Under the pieces are notes generated by a model that saw only the letters and a program-made list of their open reading frames with translations, was not told where the DNA came from and made no database searches. From Tianweitania sediminis (GTDB lineage Bacteria > Pseudomonadota > Alphaproteobacteria > Rhizobiales > Rhizobiaceae), in contig NZ_JAGIYY010000005.1 of the NCBI RefSeq assembly GCF_017813335.1, forward strand, positions 62,001 to 126,000: a stretch of DNA of 64,000 bases, written 5' to 3'. This document shows, piece after piece, positions 55,244 through 64,000 of the stretch; the stretch's first letter is position 1; every line of letters begins with the position of its first letter. Position numbers and translations under genes: made by a program.

Positions 55244-57037
55244 ATGTTCACCACCCGGCCTGAAATACTGGGATCAATTGGTGTCGTGACCTCAACCCAT
55301 TGGGTCGCGTCTTCGGTGGGCATGGCAATGATCGAGCGCGGCGGTAACGCCTTCGACGCAGCCGTCGCCACAGGCTTCGTACTGCAGGTCGTTCAGCCGA
55401 ACTTATGCGGTCCGGGCGGAGACGTTCCGATCATCTTTCATTCCGCAAGAACGGGAAAAACAGAGGTGCTGTGCGGGCAGGGCACAGCACCGAAGCGTGC
55501 CACTATCGAGCATTACCGCAGCGAGGGGCTGACGCTGATCCCCGGCAACGGCCTGCTGGCCACGGTGATCCCGAGCTCGTTCGACGCCTGGATGCTGCTC
55601 CTGCGCGATCACGGCACGCTCACCGTTCGGGATGTGCTGCAGCCCGCGGCTCATTATGCGGAACACGGGCACCCCGTTTCGAACCATGTTTCCGGAACGG
55701 TCGCCCGCCTGCTACCTTTCTTCGAAAAGAACTGGCCGACCACCCTGTCGCTTTACGCCCCGAACGCGACCGCCATCGAGACGGGGAGCCTGCTGCGTAA
55801 CCCGGCGCTTGCCAATACCTGGAACCGCATCATCCGTGAGGCCGAGAGCGTTAGCGGACGCGAGGCACAGATCGAAAAGGCGCGAGACGCCTTTTATCGC
55901 GGCTTCGTCGCGGAGGCGATCGAGCGCTTCATCAACGAAAGCGCCGTGATGGATGACAGCGGCCACGTTCATAAGGGCGTGCTGGGCGCCGACGACATGG
56001 CGGACTGGCGTGCGACTTACGAGAACACCGAGAGCTACGATTATCACGACCACACCGTGCACAAAACCGCAGCCTGGGGGCAGGGGCCGTCCTTCCTTCA
56101 GATGCTGGCCTTGCTTAAACGGACGGATATCGCCGCACTGGACCCTGTGGGAAGCGACTTCGTCCATCTGGTTGCGGAAGCCATCAAGTTGGGCTTTGCC
56201 GATCGCGAATACTTCTACGGTGATCCGGAGTTCAATGCAGTGCCGATGCGGCACCTTTTGTCAGATGCCTACAACGATCAGCGCGCAACGCTGATTACCG
56301 ACCAGGCGTCGATGGAATTCCGGCCGGGCCTCGTTCCGGGCTACGAGAAACAGGTAGAGCGCGTGAGCTCGGTGTTGGCGCACTATTCGAAAATCGCAGC
56401 CGCTGACGCCGCGATCATGGAGCCGACCCTTGCCGCCATGCGTGCGGAAGGGCGCGGTGACACGGTTCATCTCGATTGCGCCGATGCACAAGGCAACCTC
56501 GTGGCGGCCATGCCATCAGGTGGTTGGTTCCAATCCTCTCCCGTCATTCCCGAACTTGGCTTTCCCCTGAACAGCCGTGCGCAGATGTTCTGGCTTGAGC
56601 CCGGTCTTGCCAACAGCCTGGCACCGGGTCGGCGGCCGCGCACGACATTGACGCCAACGCTGGTCCACCGGAGAGGGAAGCCGTATCTCGCCTTCGGCAG
56701 TCCCGGCGGTGACCAGCAGGAGCAATGGCAGCTGCAGTTCTTTCTGCGCCTCGTGCACGGCAAGATGGGGCTGCAGGAGGCGATCGACCTTCCCATGTTT
56801 TACACAGCCCATGCGCCGAGTTCCTTCTTTCCGCGCGAACAACGCCCCGGGCATCTCGCGGTGGAGGAAAGCTTTGGCGCAGAAGCAATCAGCGCCCTGC
56901 GGCGGCGCGGCCACTTTGTCGATGTGGCTCCGCCCTGGACTATTTCCAGCATTGTCGCTGCAGCGCGCGACGAGAACGGCATCCTGCACGGGGCAGCAAC
57001 ACCGCGACTGATGCAGGCCTATGCGGTGGGCCGATAG
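55244..57037 (+). CDS. ggt: gamma-glutamyltransferase family protein
   Basis: A 597-residue Ntn-hydrolase of the gamma-glutamyltransferase family. The nucleophile Thr407 lies in GRGDTVHLDCADAQGNLVA, at the normal site of autocleavage. GGNAFDAAVATGFVLQVVQP, NLCGPGGD (near the N-terminus) and SGGWFQSSPVIPELGFPLNS are family-typical. No signal peptide is seen, whereas classical Ggt is periplasmic, so the enzyme may act in the cytoplasm on gamma-glutamyl compounds, glutathione or cyclic amides. It is alone on the plus strand, between tetR and the PLP enzyme gene. Confidence 0.88.
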   Translation: MFTTRPEILGSIGVVTSTHWVASSVGMAMIERGGNAFDAAVATGFVLQVVQPNLCGPGGDVPIIFHSARTGKTEVLCGQGTAPKRATIEHYRSEGLTLIPGNGLLATVIPSSFDAWMLLLRDHGTLTVRDVLQPAAHYAEHGHPVSNHVSGTVARLLPFFEKNWPTTLSLYAPNATAIETGSLLRNPALANTWNRIIREAESVSGREAQIEKARDAFYRGFVAEAIERFINESAVMDDSGHVHKGVLGADDMADWRATYENTESYDYHDHTVHKTAAWGQGPSFLQMLALLKRTDIAALDPVGSDFVHLVAEAIKLGFADREYFYGDPEFNAVPMRHLLSDAYNDQRATLITDQASMEFRPGLVPGYEKQVERVSSVLAHYSKIAAADAAIMEPTLAAMRAEGRGDTVHLDCADAQGNLVAAMPSGGWFQSSPVIPELGFPLNSRAQMFWLEPGLANSLAPGRRPRTTLTPTLVHRRGKPYLAFGSPGGDQQEQWQLQFFLRLVHGKMGLQEAIDLPMFYTAHAPSSFFPREQRPGHLAVEESFGAEAISALRRRGHFVDVAPPWTISSIVAAARDENGILHGAATPRLMQAYAVGR

Positions 57038-57187
57038 CGTTGATCACGGCTCACCGTCGACTGCGCCCTTGACGAGACGCGCCGATCTTCCGCACGCCGC
57101 GAAAGCCCTGGCTGTCCAGTGGCCGCAGTTCCTCTCTGATGTGTTCTGTCGCCTTTCACAAGAACGACCTTGCTCGCTCCAGAGAAG

Positions 57188-57197
57188 TGATATATCA
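57188..57197. promoter_or_regulatory. perfect palindrome before the PLP decarboxylase gene
   Basis: TGATATATCA is a perfect 10-bp palindrome 14 bases before the ATG at 57211. AT-rich sites of this form are often bound by GntR-family regulators. Its closeness to that ATG favours the downstream GTG (57232) as the true start. Confidence 0.4.
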
Positions 57198-57210
57198 TCG
57201 CTCAGATTAG

Positions 57211-58488
57211 ATGTGGCGAGAGCAAGATCGAGTGACGACCACGAGAGCTTCATTTCCCGAAGGCGGCCGCGGCTGGAATGAGTTGCAACAGGCGATGCGG
57301 GCCACTTCGAGCGGCGACATCGACTGGAAGCGGGGCCGCTCTCCGCTGTTCGTATTTCTCAACGATGCCGAAACCTACGAGATCGGTCGCAAGGCCTATT
57401 TCGAGTATTTTTCGGAAAACGCGCTGGGTGGCAGCCGCGCCTTTTTTGGCATCGGCAAGATGGAGCGCGATGTCATCGACTACGGGCTCAGCCTGTTTTC
57501 GGCTCCGGATGATGCGACGGGTGTTTTCACCAATGGTGGCAGCGAAAGCATCTTCCTGGCCGTCAAGGCTGCGCGAGATGCCCACCGTGCCCGCGTTGGC
57601 TCTACCGGTTCGATGAACATCGTCATGCCGGATACCGCCCATGCGGCCTTCGACAAGGCGGCCAATGCGATGGACCTCGAGATCCGCCGTGCCTCGCTGC
57701 GGGCAGACAAGCGCGTCGACGTCGAGGCCATGGAGCAACTGGTCGACGGAAACACCGTGCTGCTGGTCGGTTCGGCGCCGTGCTATCCCCACGGCGTCAT
57801 CGATCCGATCGAAGAGATCAGCAGCCTTGCTGTGCGCTTAAACATCTGGATGCATGTTGACGCCTGCGTCGGGGGCTGGATCGCACCGTTCTTCACGCGC
57901 ATCGGCCGACCAACGGCTCCTTTCGATTTTAGGTATCCTGGCGTTCGGTCGATTTCGGCAGATCTGCACAAGTTCGGCTTCTGTCCCAAACCTGCTTCAA
58001 CGGTGTTTTACCGGTCGCTGGAAGATCAGCAGCGGGCGACTTTCGTTTGCGACCAGTGGCCGAGCGGCGTTTTCCGCACAGCCACTTTGTCCGGAACACG
58101 GCCCGCCGGCGCCATTGCCGCGGCCTGGGCCGTGCTCAATCATTTGGGAACCTCCGGCTATGAACGCGCGGCGCACAATCTCGCTTCGATGGTTGATGCC
58201 TATGTCGATGACATCAATGGGATTCCTGAGCTGGAATTCTGGGCCAAGCCGGAAGTGTCGATCATCAATTTCGGGTCCAAGGAGCTCGACATTTTCGAGG
58301 TGGCGGAAGGCATGGCTGCCCGCGGCTGGCTTCCGGCGCTGACCCGCCGCCCGAAGGGTCTCCACCTGATGATGTCGTTGTTCCACGAGCCGGTCCGCGA
58401 CGAATTCATCGCCGATCTGCGTGCTTCGGTGGCGGACGTGAAGCGTGGAAGTACCGGCACTCCGAAGATCGAAGCGACCTACAGTTGA
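57211..58488 (+). CDS. group II PLP-dependent decarboxylase-like protein
   Basis: A 425-residue PLP enzyme of the glutamate decarboxylase/sphingosine-phosphate-lyase type. GVFTNGGSESIFLAVKAARD (about residues 103-122) binds the phosphate, WMHVDACVGGW (about 212-222) holds the cofactor Asp, and SADLHKFGFCPKP has the Schiff-base Lys. The likely reaction is decarboxylation of an amino acid or cleavage of an amino alcohol; the substrate is unknown. A GTG at 57232 is a possible alternative start. It is followed after six bases by an M81 peptidase gene and then a dipeptide ABC transporter. Confidence 0.83.
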   Translation: MWREQDRVTTTRASFPEGGRGWNELQQAMRATSSGDIDWKRGRSPLFVFLNDAETYEIGRKAYFEYFSENALGGSRAFFGIGKMERDVIDYGLSLFSAPDDATGVFTNGGSESIFLAVKAARDAHRARVGSTGSMNIVMPDTAHAAFDKAANAMDLEIRRASLRADKRVDVEAMEQLVDGNTVLLVGSAPCYPHGVIDPIEEISSLAVRLNIWMHVDACVGGWIAPFFTRIGRPTAPFDFRYPGVRSISADLHKFGFCPKPASTVFYRSLEDQQRATFVCDQWPSGVFRTATLSGTRPAGAIAAAWAVLNHLGTSGYERAAHNLASMVDAYVDDINGIPELEFWAKPEVSIINFGSKELDIFEVAEGMAARGWLPALTRRPKGLHLMMSLFHEPVRDEFIADLRASVADVKRGSTGTPKIEATYS

Positions 58489-58512
58489 GTTCTCATGGAA
58501 GGAACAGCGCGC

Positions 58513-60006
58513 ATGCCTCGGCAGGTTCTGATCGGATCCATCAAGCAAGAAACGAACGGCTTCAACCGGCACACGACGCCGCTGGCTGCCTTCGAGCGAC
58601 AAGGCATCAATATCGGCGAGCAGATCTTCGCGGCTTACGAGAACGCCAATCTTGAGATCGGCGGGTTTATCCAGGTTGCGCGCGAAGAAGGCTGGACGAT
58701 CATCCCCTCCGTTGCATCCTTTGCTCCGCCCGCGGGACCTGTTGAAGACGAGGCATTCGAGCATATCCTGGGCATCCTGATCGAGCGAATTCGCGCCGCA
58801 TCGCCGCTCGACGGCGTTCTGCTGGCCCTGCACGGTTCCATGGTGACGGTAAGCCACGAGGATGCAGAACTGGAAATTGTGCGCCGGGTTCGGGAAGCGA
58901 TCGGTCCAGACGTTCTCCTGATGACGTCTCTCGATCCCCATTGCAACATATCGCAGGCGATGGCGGAGGTGGTGGATGGCATGTTTGCTTTTCGCACAAG
59001 TCCTCACATCGACCAGCGAAAAACCGGCGTCACAACCGCGCGCATGATGGCGGAGGCCTTCAAGCGCGGGACCAGGCCCGAGGTGGTTTTGGAGCGGCGG
59101 CCGATGTTGATCGGTTTCGATGGCGCGCGAACCTACCATTCCTATGGTCCGATGCTGGAAGCGATCAGCCTCGCGGCCACTCATGAGAAAGACCCGGACA
59201 TTTTGCCGATCTCGATCCATGCCGGCTACTCGAAGGCAGACTGCTCGATGGTGGGCCCGTCCGCCGCTGTGACAGGATTTGCGCCGAAAAGCAGGCTTCA
59301 GGAAATCGCGTCCGCCATGATGGACGAGTGCTGGCGCACGCGGGAAACGACGTCAGAGCGCATCGTGTCCGTTGAAGAAGCCATGGCGGCGGTCAAGGCC
59401 CACAAGGACGGCGACGCCCCGGTGGTACTCGGCGACTACGGCGACTCTCCCGGAGGCGGTGGCTACGGAGACGGCACAGCGCTTCTGAGCGCATTGATGG
59501 AAAGCGGCGTAGGAAATGCTGTCCTGACGCCCATCTTCGACCCGGAAGCAGTCGACCAGGCCCTGTCTGCTGGTGTGGGAAATCGCGTCACGATCAGCAT
59601 CGGCGGTCGCAACGCGCCGCAACAGGGCGGCGGCCCTGTGACTGCGGACTGGCTCGTCAAGACCATTTCGGATGGCAGGTTCGTTTACACGGGGCCTTAC
59701 GGCACAGGAACGACGGGCACCTTTGGACCGAGCGTCGTGCTCGAAAGCGGTGGTGTTCAGGTGATCGTCACCTCGATTCACAAGGGCATCTACGATCAAG
59801 AGCAGCTGCGGATTTACGGCATTGAGCCTCGTGACATGGCGGTGATCGTGGTGAAGTCGATGCAGGGCTATCGCGGCGATTTCCAGGGCATCGCCAGCGT
59901 TTGTCTTGATGTCGACAGTGGCGGCATCACCAGCCCCGATCCCGCGAAGTTCGACTGGAAGCGCATACCCCGGCCGATCTGGCCACTCGACCCCCTACGG
60001 CCTTAA
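58513..60006 (+). CDS. M81-family metallopeptidase (MlrC-type)
   Basis: A 497-residue protein of the M81/MlrC family. The N-terminal signature is IGSIKQETNGFNRHTTPL, and metal-binding candidates are LLALHGSMVTVSHED, TSLDPHCNIS and RTSPHIDQRKTG (about residues 103-180); the C-terminal half contains LGDYGDSPGGGGYGDGT. MlrC degrades linear microcystin-derived peptides, and other members act on small or modified peptides. GGAA at eight bases supports the ATG at 58513 over one six codons earlier. It lies between the PLP enzyme and the ABC operon, so it probably processes imported peptides. Confidence 0.88.
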   Translation: MPRQVLIGSIKQETNGFNRHTTPLAAFERQGINIGEQIFAAYENANLEIGGFIQVAREEGWTIIPSVASFAPPAGPVEDEAFEHILGILIERIRAASPLDGVLLALHGSMVTVSHEDAELEIVRRVREAIGPDVLLMTSLDPHCNISQAMAEVVDGMFAFRTSPHIDQRKTGVTTARMMAEAFKRGTRPEVVLERRPMLIGFDGARTYHSYGPMLEAISLAATHEKDPDILPISIHAGYSKADCSMVGPSAAVTGFAPKSRLQEIASAMMDECWRTRETTSERIVSVEEAMAAVKAHKDGDAPVVLGDYGDSPGGGGYGDGTALLSALMESGVGNAVLTPIFDPEAVDQALSAGVGNRVTISIGGRNAPQQGGGPVTADWLVKTISDGRFVYTGPYGTGTTGTFGPSVVLESGGVQVIVTSIHKGIYDQEQLRIYGIEPRDMAVIVVKSMQGYRGDFQGIASVCLDVDSGGITSPDPAKFDWKRIPRPIWPLDPLRP

Positions 60007-60021
60007 TTGTTGGAGAACAGC

Positions 60022-61647
60022 ATGCGCAACTCTCTTTTCAGTGCCACAATTCTGGCTGCCGCCGCCTTGGCGGTTGTCCAGCCGGCTTACGCCGCCACAC
60101 CGGCCGACACCCTGGTCATCGTGCGAGAAATCTCGTCCATCGCGGACTGGGATCCGGCAGTTTCCCAGATCCTCGACGTCAACGAGATCAACAACGACGT
60201 TTATGAGCGGCTGGTCGGCTTCGACCCGCGCAACCCGAAGGAACTGATCGGGACGCTTGCCGAAAGCTGGACCGTTGCGGAAGACGGCAGCTCGATCACC
60301 TTCAAGATCCGGCCCGACGTCAAATTCCACAGCGGTAATCCCGTGACCGCCCAGGATGTGCTTTTCAGCTTCCGCCGGCTGATGCTGCTTGGTCGCGAGC
60401 CATCGGCCAGCATGCGGGCCATGGGTTTCACCGCGGACAATCTGGACGCCGGCCTGCAGGCGCCGGACGACCTGACTTTCGTGTTGAAGCCTCCCCTGAA
60501 GCTGGCACCTTCCTTCGTGATCAACCTGGTTTCGTCGTCGCCCTTTGCGATCGTGGACTCGGAACTCGTGAAGAGCCATGAGAAGGACGGCGATTTCGGC
60601 TCCGCCTGGCTTTCGAGCCGCTCAAGCGCTGCTGACTCGGCTGGCTCCGGACCGTTCAAGATCAGTACCTACCGTGCCGGCGATCTGCTGATCCTCGACC
60701 GCAACGACGAGTACTGGCAGTTCACACCAAGCATGCGCCGCGTGATGTTCAGGCACGTTCCGGAAGCGGGAACCCAGCGCCTGCTGCTTGAAAACGGCGA
60801 CGCAGATGTCGCGTTCAACATCACCGCCTCGGATGCAGAGGCGATGGCAAACTCCAAGGACGTGCGCGTAGACTTCCACCCCTCGCGAAGGCTCCTTTAC
60901 TTCGGGTTCAACACCGCCAAGGAGCCTTTCGATGACCCGCGCGTCACCAAGGCGATGAAGTACCTGATCGACTATGAGGGTCTCGAAAAGACCATCATGA
61001 AAAACCTCGGAACCATCCAGCAGGGCTTTATCGCGCAGCCCTTCCTGGGGGCTACGGATGAACGGCCGTTCAAGCTCGATGTCGAAAAAGCCAAGGCGCT
61101 GCTCGCCGAGGCAGGACTGAGCGATGGCTTCTCCTTCACGTTCACGGCCTATAATCGCAAGCCCGAAATGGACCTGGCGACCAGCTTCCAGGCGACCGCC
61201 GCACAGGCTGGTGTGAAGGTCAACATCGTCAACATGCCGGTGTCGCAAACGATCCCGCTTTACCGCGATCGCAAGCTGGAAGCCTTGCAGCTTTCCTATT
61301 CCGGCGGTTATGGCGACCCCCATGCGACGGCAAGCAAGTTCGCCTTCAATCCTGGCGCCTTGCCGGGAGCGGATCCGGCCGCGCAATGGCCTTCAGAACT
61401 GAGTTGGCGCCTGGGCTGGGCTCCCAAGGAGCTTTCCGAACTCACTGTACAGGCGTCTCAGGAACTGGACGAGGCCAAGCGAGCCGAGCTTTATGCCGAG
61501 ATGCAGAAGAAGGCTTGGGAGATCTCGCCTTTCGCCATCCTGTTCCAGGCAACGCAGGCGCTCGGAATGCGCGCCGATGTGCAAGGCTACAGCTATGGTG
61601 CGCGGGGCGCCGACATCAGCTTCGCTGCTGTGACGAAGAACCGGTAA
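60022..61647 (+). CDS. peptide-type ABC transporter substrate-binding protein (SBP_bac_5)
   Basis: A 541-residue periplasmic binding protein with a Sec signal peptide (residues 1-24, ending AYA-A). SBP_bac_5 stretches LIGTLAESWTVAEDGSSITF (about residues 75-94) and FHSGNPVTAQDVLFSFRRLM (about 104-123) are clear. GGAG lies eight bases before the ATG. The gene starts 15 bases after the M81 peptidase stop and is followed after three bases by the first permease. Candidate ligands are dipeptides, oligopeptides or other small nitrogen compounds. Confidence 0.92.
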   Translation: MRNSLFSATILAAAALAVVQPAYAATPADTLVIVREISSIADWDPAVSQILDVNEINNDVYERLVGFDPRNPKELIGTLAESWTVAEDGSSITFKIRPDVKFHSGNPVTAQDVLFSFRRLMLLGREPSASMRAMGFTADNLDAGLQAPDDLTFVLKPPLKLAPSFVINLVSSSPFAIVDSELVKSHEKDGDFGSAWLSSRSSAADSAGSGPFKISTYRAGDLLILDRNDEYWQFTPSMRRVMFRHVPEAGTQRLLLENGDADVAFNITASDAEAMANSKDVRVDFHPSRRLLYFGFNTAKEPFDDPRVTKAMKYLIDYEGLEKTIMKNLGTIQQGFIAQPFLGATDERPFKLDVEKAKALLAEAGLSDGFSFTFTAYNRKPEMDLATSFQATAAQAGVKVNIVNMPVSQTIPLYRDRKLEALQLSYSGGYGDPHATASKFAFNPGALPGADPAAQWPSELSWRLGWAPKELSELTVQASQELDEAKRAELYAEMQKKAWEISPFAILFQATQALGMRADVQGYSYGARGADISFAAVTKNR

Positions 61648-61650
61648 GAC

Positions 61651-62688
61651 ATGGCGGCCCGATCCAGCGAACGTCTGATGCGTGTGGCGAAGATCGTCGC
61701 ACGACAAGCAGCGATATTGCTGGCAACGTTTGTTGGGCTGCTGCTTGTGACATTCGTGATCGGGCGGGTAATGCCGCTCGATCCCGTCATTGCTGCCATT
61801 GGGCCGGACGTCAGCCAGGAGATCTACGATCGCACACGCGAACAGATGGGGCTCAACGATCCCATCTGGGTGCAGTTCTTGAGCTACATTTGGGCAATCC
61901 TTCACCTTGACTTCGGCGTGTCGTTCTTCACCAAGCAGCCGGTGGTTGAGGACATTGCGCGGGTGTTCCCCGCGACGCTTGAGCTTGCCAGTGTCGGCAT
62001 TCTGATCGGCGCGCTTATCGGCATCCCGCTTGGGATGCTTGCGGCGCTGAACCGCGGCACCTGGATCGACGGCGCCGTGCGGGTGGTTACGCTTGCCGGC
62101 TATTCGGCGCCCGTGTTTTGGAAAGGTCTGGTCCTCCTGATCGTGTTTTATGCCTGGCTTGGCTGGGCAGGCGGTCCGGGCAGGCTTTCGATTTTCTACG
62201 AAGGACTGGTGCCGCAGGTCACGGGGCTGCTGCTGATCGACGCTGCTCTTGCAGGGGAGTGGGAGGTGTTTCGCGACGCGTTTGGCCATCTCGTTCTGCC
62301 CGGCTTGAGCCTTGGCTATGGCGCCGCCGCCTATATCGGTCGAATGACCCGGTCCTTCATGCTGGACCAGTTGAAACAGGAATATGTTTCCGTTGCCCGG
62401 GTGAAGGGAATGTCCGAACGCCAGGTCGTCCTGAATCACGTCCTTCCCAACTGTGCGGTTCAGTTGGTGACGACGGTGGCGCTGACCTACGGCCTCCTTC
62501 TGGAAGGAGCTGTGCTGACGGAAACGGTGTTCGCGTGGCCTGGCTTGGGCCAGTACATGACCAAATCCATGTTCAATGCAGACATGAACGCCGTTTTGGG
62601 CGGAACGCTCGTGATCGGCACGATCTTCATCTTGCTCAACCTGTTTTCCGATGTGCTTTACCGCATCCTCGATCCGAGGACACGATGA
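61651..62688 (+). CDS. peptide-type ABC transporter permease (DppB family)
   Basis: A 345-residue permease with six membrane segments. DppB-type stretches include TLVIGTIFILLNLFSDVLYR near the C-terminus and the EAA-loop segment QEYVSVARVKGMSERQVVLN (about residues 242-261). It forms the channel with the DppC-like subunit whose start overlaps its stop codon (ATGA). An internal ATG at 61678 is a possible alternative start. Confidence 0.93.
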   Translation: MAARSSERLMRVAKIVARQAAILLATFVGLLLVTFVIGRVMPLDPVIAAIGPDVSQEIYDRTREQMGLNDPIWVQFLSYIWAILHLDFGVSFFTKQPVVEDIARVFPATLELASVGILIGALIGIPLGMLAALNRGTWIDGAVRVVTLAGYSAPVFWKGLVLLIVFYAWLGWAGGPGRLSIFYEGLVPQVTGLLLIDAALAGEWEVFRDAFGHLVLPGLSLGYGAAAYIGRMTRSFMLDQLKQEYVSVARVKGMSERQVVLNHVLPNCAVQLVTTVALTYGLLLEGAVLTETVFAWPGLGQYMTKSMFNADMNAVLGGTLVIGTIFILLNLFSDVLYRILDPRTR

Positions 62689-63599
62689 GCGAGGCAACTG
62701 CTACCACGCTGTGGGGACGGATCAGAAGCGATGTGCCTGCATCGTCACGCGAAGCGCGCCTGACTCGGCTTTATTTCGGATGGCGGCGCCTCGCACGCAG
62801 CTCAGCGGCCTTGGCGGGCCTCGCGATCATCGCGCTCCTGCTTCTGCTGGCGATTTTCGCACCCTTTATTGCGCCGTTCGATCCTTATGCTCAGGAACTG
62901 TCGGCACAGCTGCGACCGCCTTCGACGATCAATCTTTTCGGGACCGATGAATTCGGCCGCGACGTATTCAGTCGCGTCATCTACGGCTCGCGTTACACGC
63001 TCTACATCGTGGTGCTGGTGGCGGTGATCGCAGCGCCCATCGGCCTGATCATCGGTGCCGCTTCCGGCTTCCTGGGCGGCTGGGTCGATACCGTGTTCAT
63101 GCGCTTGACCGATATCGCGCTCGCCTTTCCCCGCTTGATCCTGGCACTGGCGTTCGTCACGGCCTTCGGTCCCGGGTTGAACAACGCCATCCTGGCGATC
63201 GCCGTGACAGGCTGGCCGCCTTATGTGCGGATTGCGAGAGCGGAAACCCTGTCGATCCGCAAGAGCGACTACATCGCTGCCATCCAGCTGATGGGCGCGT
63301 CTCGCCTGCGCATCATCCTGTTTCACATCATCCCGCTTTGCTTTCCCTCCCTGCTGGTTCGCGCAACGCTCGACATGGCAGGGGTTATCCTGATCGCGGC
63401 AGGTCTCGGCTTCCTCGGCCTGGGTGCCCAGCCGCCCTCCGCAGAATGGGGTGTCATGCTGTCAAACGGCAAGGATTATCTCCTCAGCGGTTGGTGGGTG
63501 GCGACATTCCCCGGGATCGCGATCTTCCTTGTGTCGATGGGCTTCAATCTGCTGGGCGATGGCCTCCGCGACGTGCTCGACCCGCGTCAGGAGGATTGA
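62685..63599 (+). CDS. peptide-type ABC transporter permease (DppC family)
   Basis: A 304-residue permease. It opens with a cytoplasmic stretch and an N-terminal membrane segment (about residues 45-67), then the DppC motif FGTDEFGRDVFSRVIYGSRY (about 85-104) and the EAA region KSDYIAAIQLMGASRLRIIL. The ATG overlaps the DppB stop. The ATPase gene begins two bases after its stop. Confidence 0.93.
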   Translation: MSEATATTLWGRIRSDVPASSREARLTRLYFGWRRLARSSAALAGLAIIALLLLLAIFAPFIAPFDPYAQELSAQLRPPSTINLFGTDEFGRDVFSRVIYGSRYTLYIVVLVAVIAAPIGLIIGAASGFLGGWVDTVFMRLTDIALAFPRLILALAFVTAFGPGLNNAILAIAVTGWPPYVRIARAETLSIRKSDYIAAIQLMGASRLRIILFHIIPLCFPSLLVRATLDMAGVILIAAGLGFLGLGAQPPSAEWGVMLSNGKDYLLSGWWVATFPGIAIFLVSMGFNLLGDGLRDVLDPRQED

Positions 63600-63601
63600 G
63601 G

Positions 63602-64000
63602 ATGCAAGACAGTCCGCTTGTTGAGATTGAGGATCTCCGGGTCACCTTCAAGGAGCGGTCCGGCAGCTTCGACGCGGTGCGCGGCGTTTCTTTCTCGATG
63701 GGCCGTGAAAAGCTTGGAATCGTTGGCGAGTCCGGCTCGGGCAAGTCGCTGACGGGCAAAGCGCTGCTTGGCCTGGTGCCGGGAAATGCTGTGGTCACAG
63801 CCAAGAAGTTAGCCTTCGATGGCCACGACATCCTTGCAGCAACGCCGCGGGAGATGCGCAAGCTTCGAGGCCGCCGCATCGGCCTGGTGATGCAGGACCC
63901 AAAATACTGTCTCAACCCAGTGAAGACAGTCGGTTACCAGATCGCAGAGTCGTGCAAGCTGGCATCCCGCGTGAGCAGCGCCGACGCAAAGGTCCGTGTG
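63602..64000 (+). CDS. peptide-type ABC transporter ATP-binding protein (DppD family), partial
   Basis: The first 133 codons of an ATPase that continues past the right edge. Walker A is GESGSGKSLTGKALLGLVPG (about residues 41-60) and the Q-loop region reads RIGLVMQDPKYCLNPVKTV. The start follows the DppC stop by two bases (TGAGGATG), giving tight coupling. A DppF-type second ATPase would be expected next, outside the window. Confidence 0.93.
   Translation, partial: MQDSPLVEIEDLRVTFKERSGSFDAVRGVSFSMGREKLGIVGESGSGKSLTGKALLGLVPGNAVVTAKKLAFDGHDILAATPREMRKLRGRRIGLVMQDPKYCLNPVKTVGYQIAESCKLASRVSSADAKVRV

Noticed and set aside
61393-62697. Open frame of 434 codons on the minus strand
   Set aside because: Antisense to the peptide-binding protein and permease genes; no domain seen.

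Overview
The window reads as chromosome of an alphaproteobacterium, most likely a Hyphomicrobiales (Rhizobiales) member near Mesorhizobium/Phyllobacteriaceae. The evidence is GC-rich coding sequence, dense TRAP and ABC uptake systems, and catabolic proteins that closely resemble what I remember of the Mesorhizobium loti vitamin B6 degradation enzymes. The genus is an inference.

Left end (1-3.6 kb): remnants of a mobile element. It holds one or two small orphan genes, a degenerate tRNA-Gln-like sequence, a 705-residue PIN-like/coiled-coil/membrane protein of unknown role (possible defence effector), and a frameshifted resolvase fragment beside tRNA-Val and tRNA-Asp. At 3.9-8.3 kb are three envelope genes on the minus strand: a phospholipase D/cardiolipin synthase-like protein, a NaChBac-type sodium channel and a Kef-type cation/proton antiporter.

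8.5-22.0 kb: an island at tRNA-Arg(CCG). An intact tRNA-Arg lies on the left. A second copy is split, with its 3' half inverted at the left boundary and its 5' half plus flank at the right boundary. Inside are a TRAP transporter with an N-carbamoyl amino acid/allantoate hydrolase and a LysR regulator, then a sugar-type ABC transporter with a fused RbsA-RbsC protein, an amidohydrolase and a SorC regulator. No integrase is visible.

22.1-30.4 kb: an SDR lacking the usual catalytic Tyr/Lys, a Rossmann/DUF2520 protein, an orphan alpha-keto-acid-type TRAP binding protein, a metallo-beta-lactamase-fold protein, an FdhF/YdeP molybdoenzyme, an MpaB/DUF2236 protein and a GreA/GreB-like protein.

30.5-50.4 kb: what appears to be a complete vitamin B6 degradation pathway I. 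Pyridoxine 4-oxidase and pyridoxamine-pyruvate aminotransferase yield pyridoxal. Pyridoxal 4-dehydrogenase, 4-pyridoxolactonase, 4-pyridoxic acid dehydrogenase, the FHMPC dehydrogenase, the pyridine dicarboxylate decarboxylase, the ring-opening MHPC oxygenase and the acetamidomethylene-succinate hydrolase then carry carbon to succinate semialdehyde, acetate, ammonia and CO2. A GntR regulator, a TRAP transporter, a BMP-family ABC transporter and two unexplained genes (DUF1185, PEBP family) are interleaved.

50.5-64 kb: a PaoABC-type molybdenum aldehyde oxidoreductase, divergent from a TetR regulator with a clear palindrome between them. Then come a gamma-glutamyltransferase, a PLP decarboxylase-like protein, an M81 (MlrC-type) metallopeptidase and a dipeptide/oligopeptide ABC transporter that runs off the right edge.
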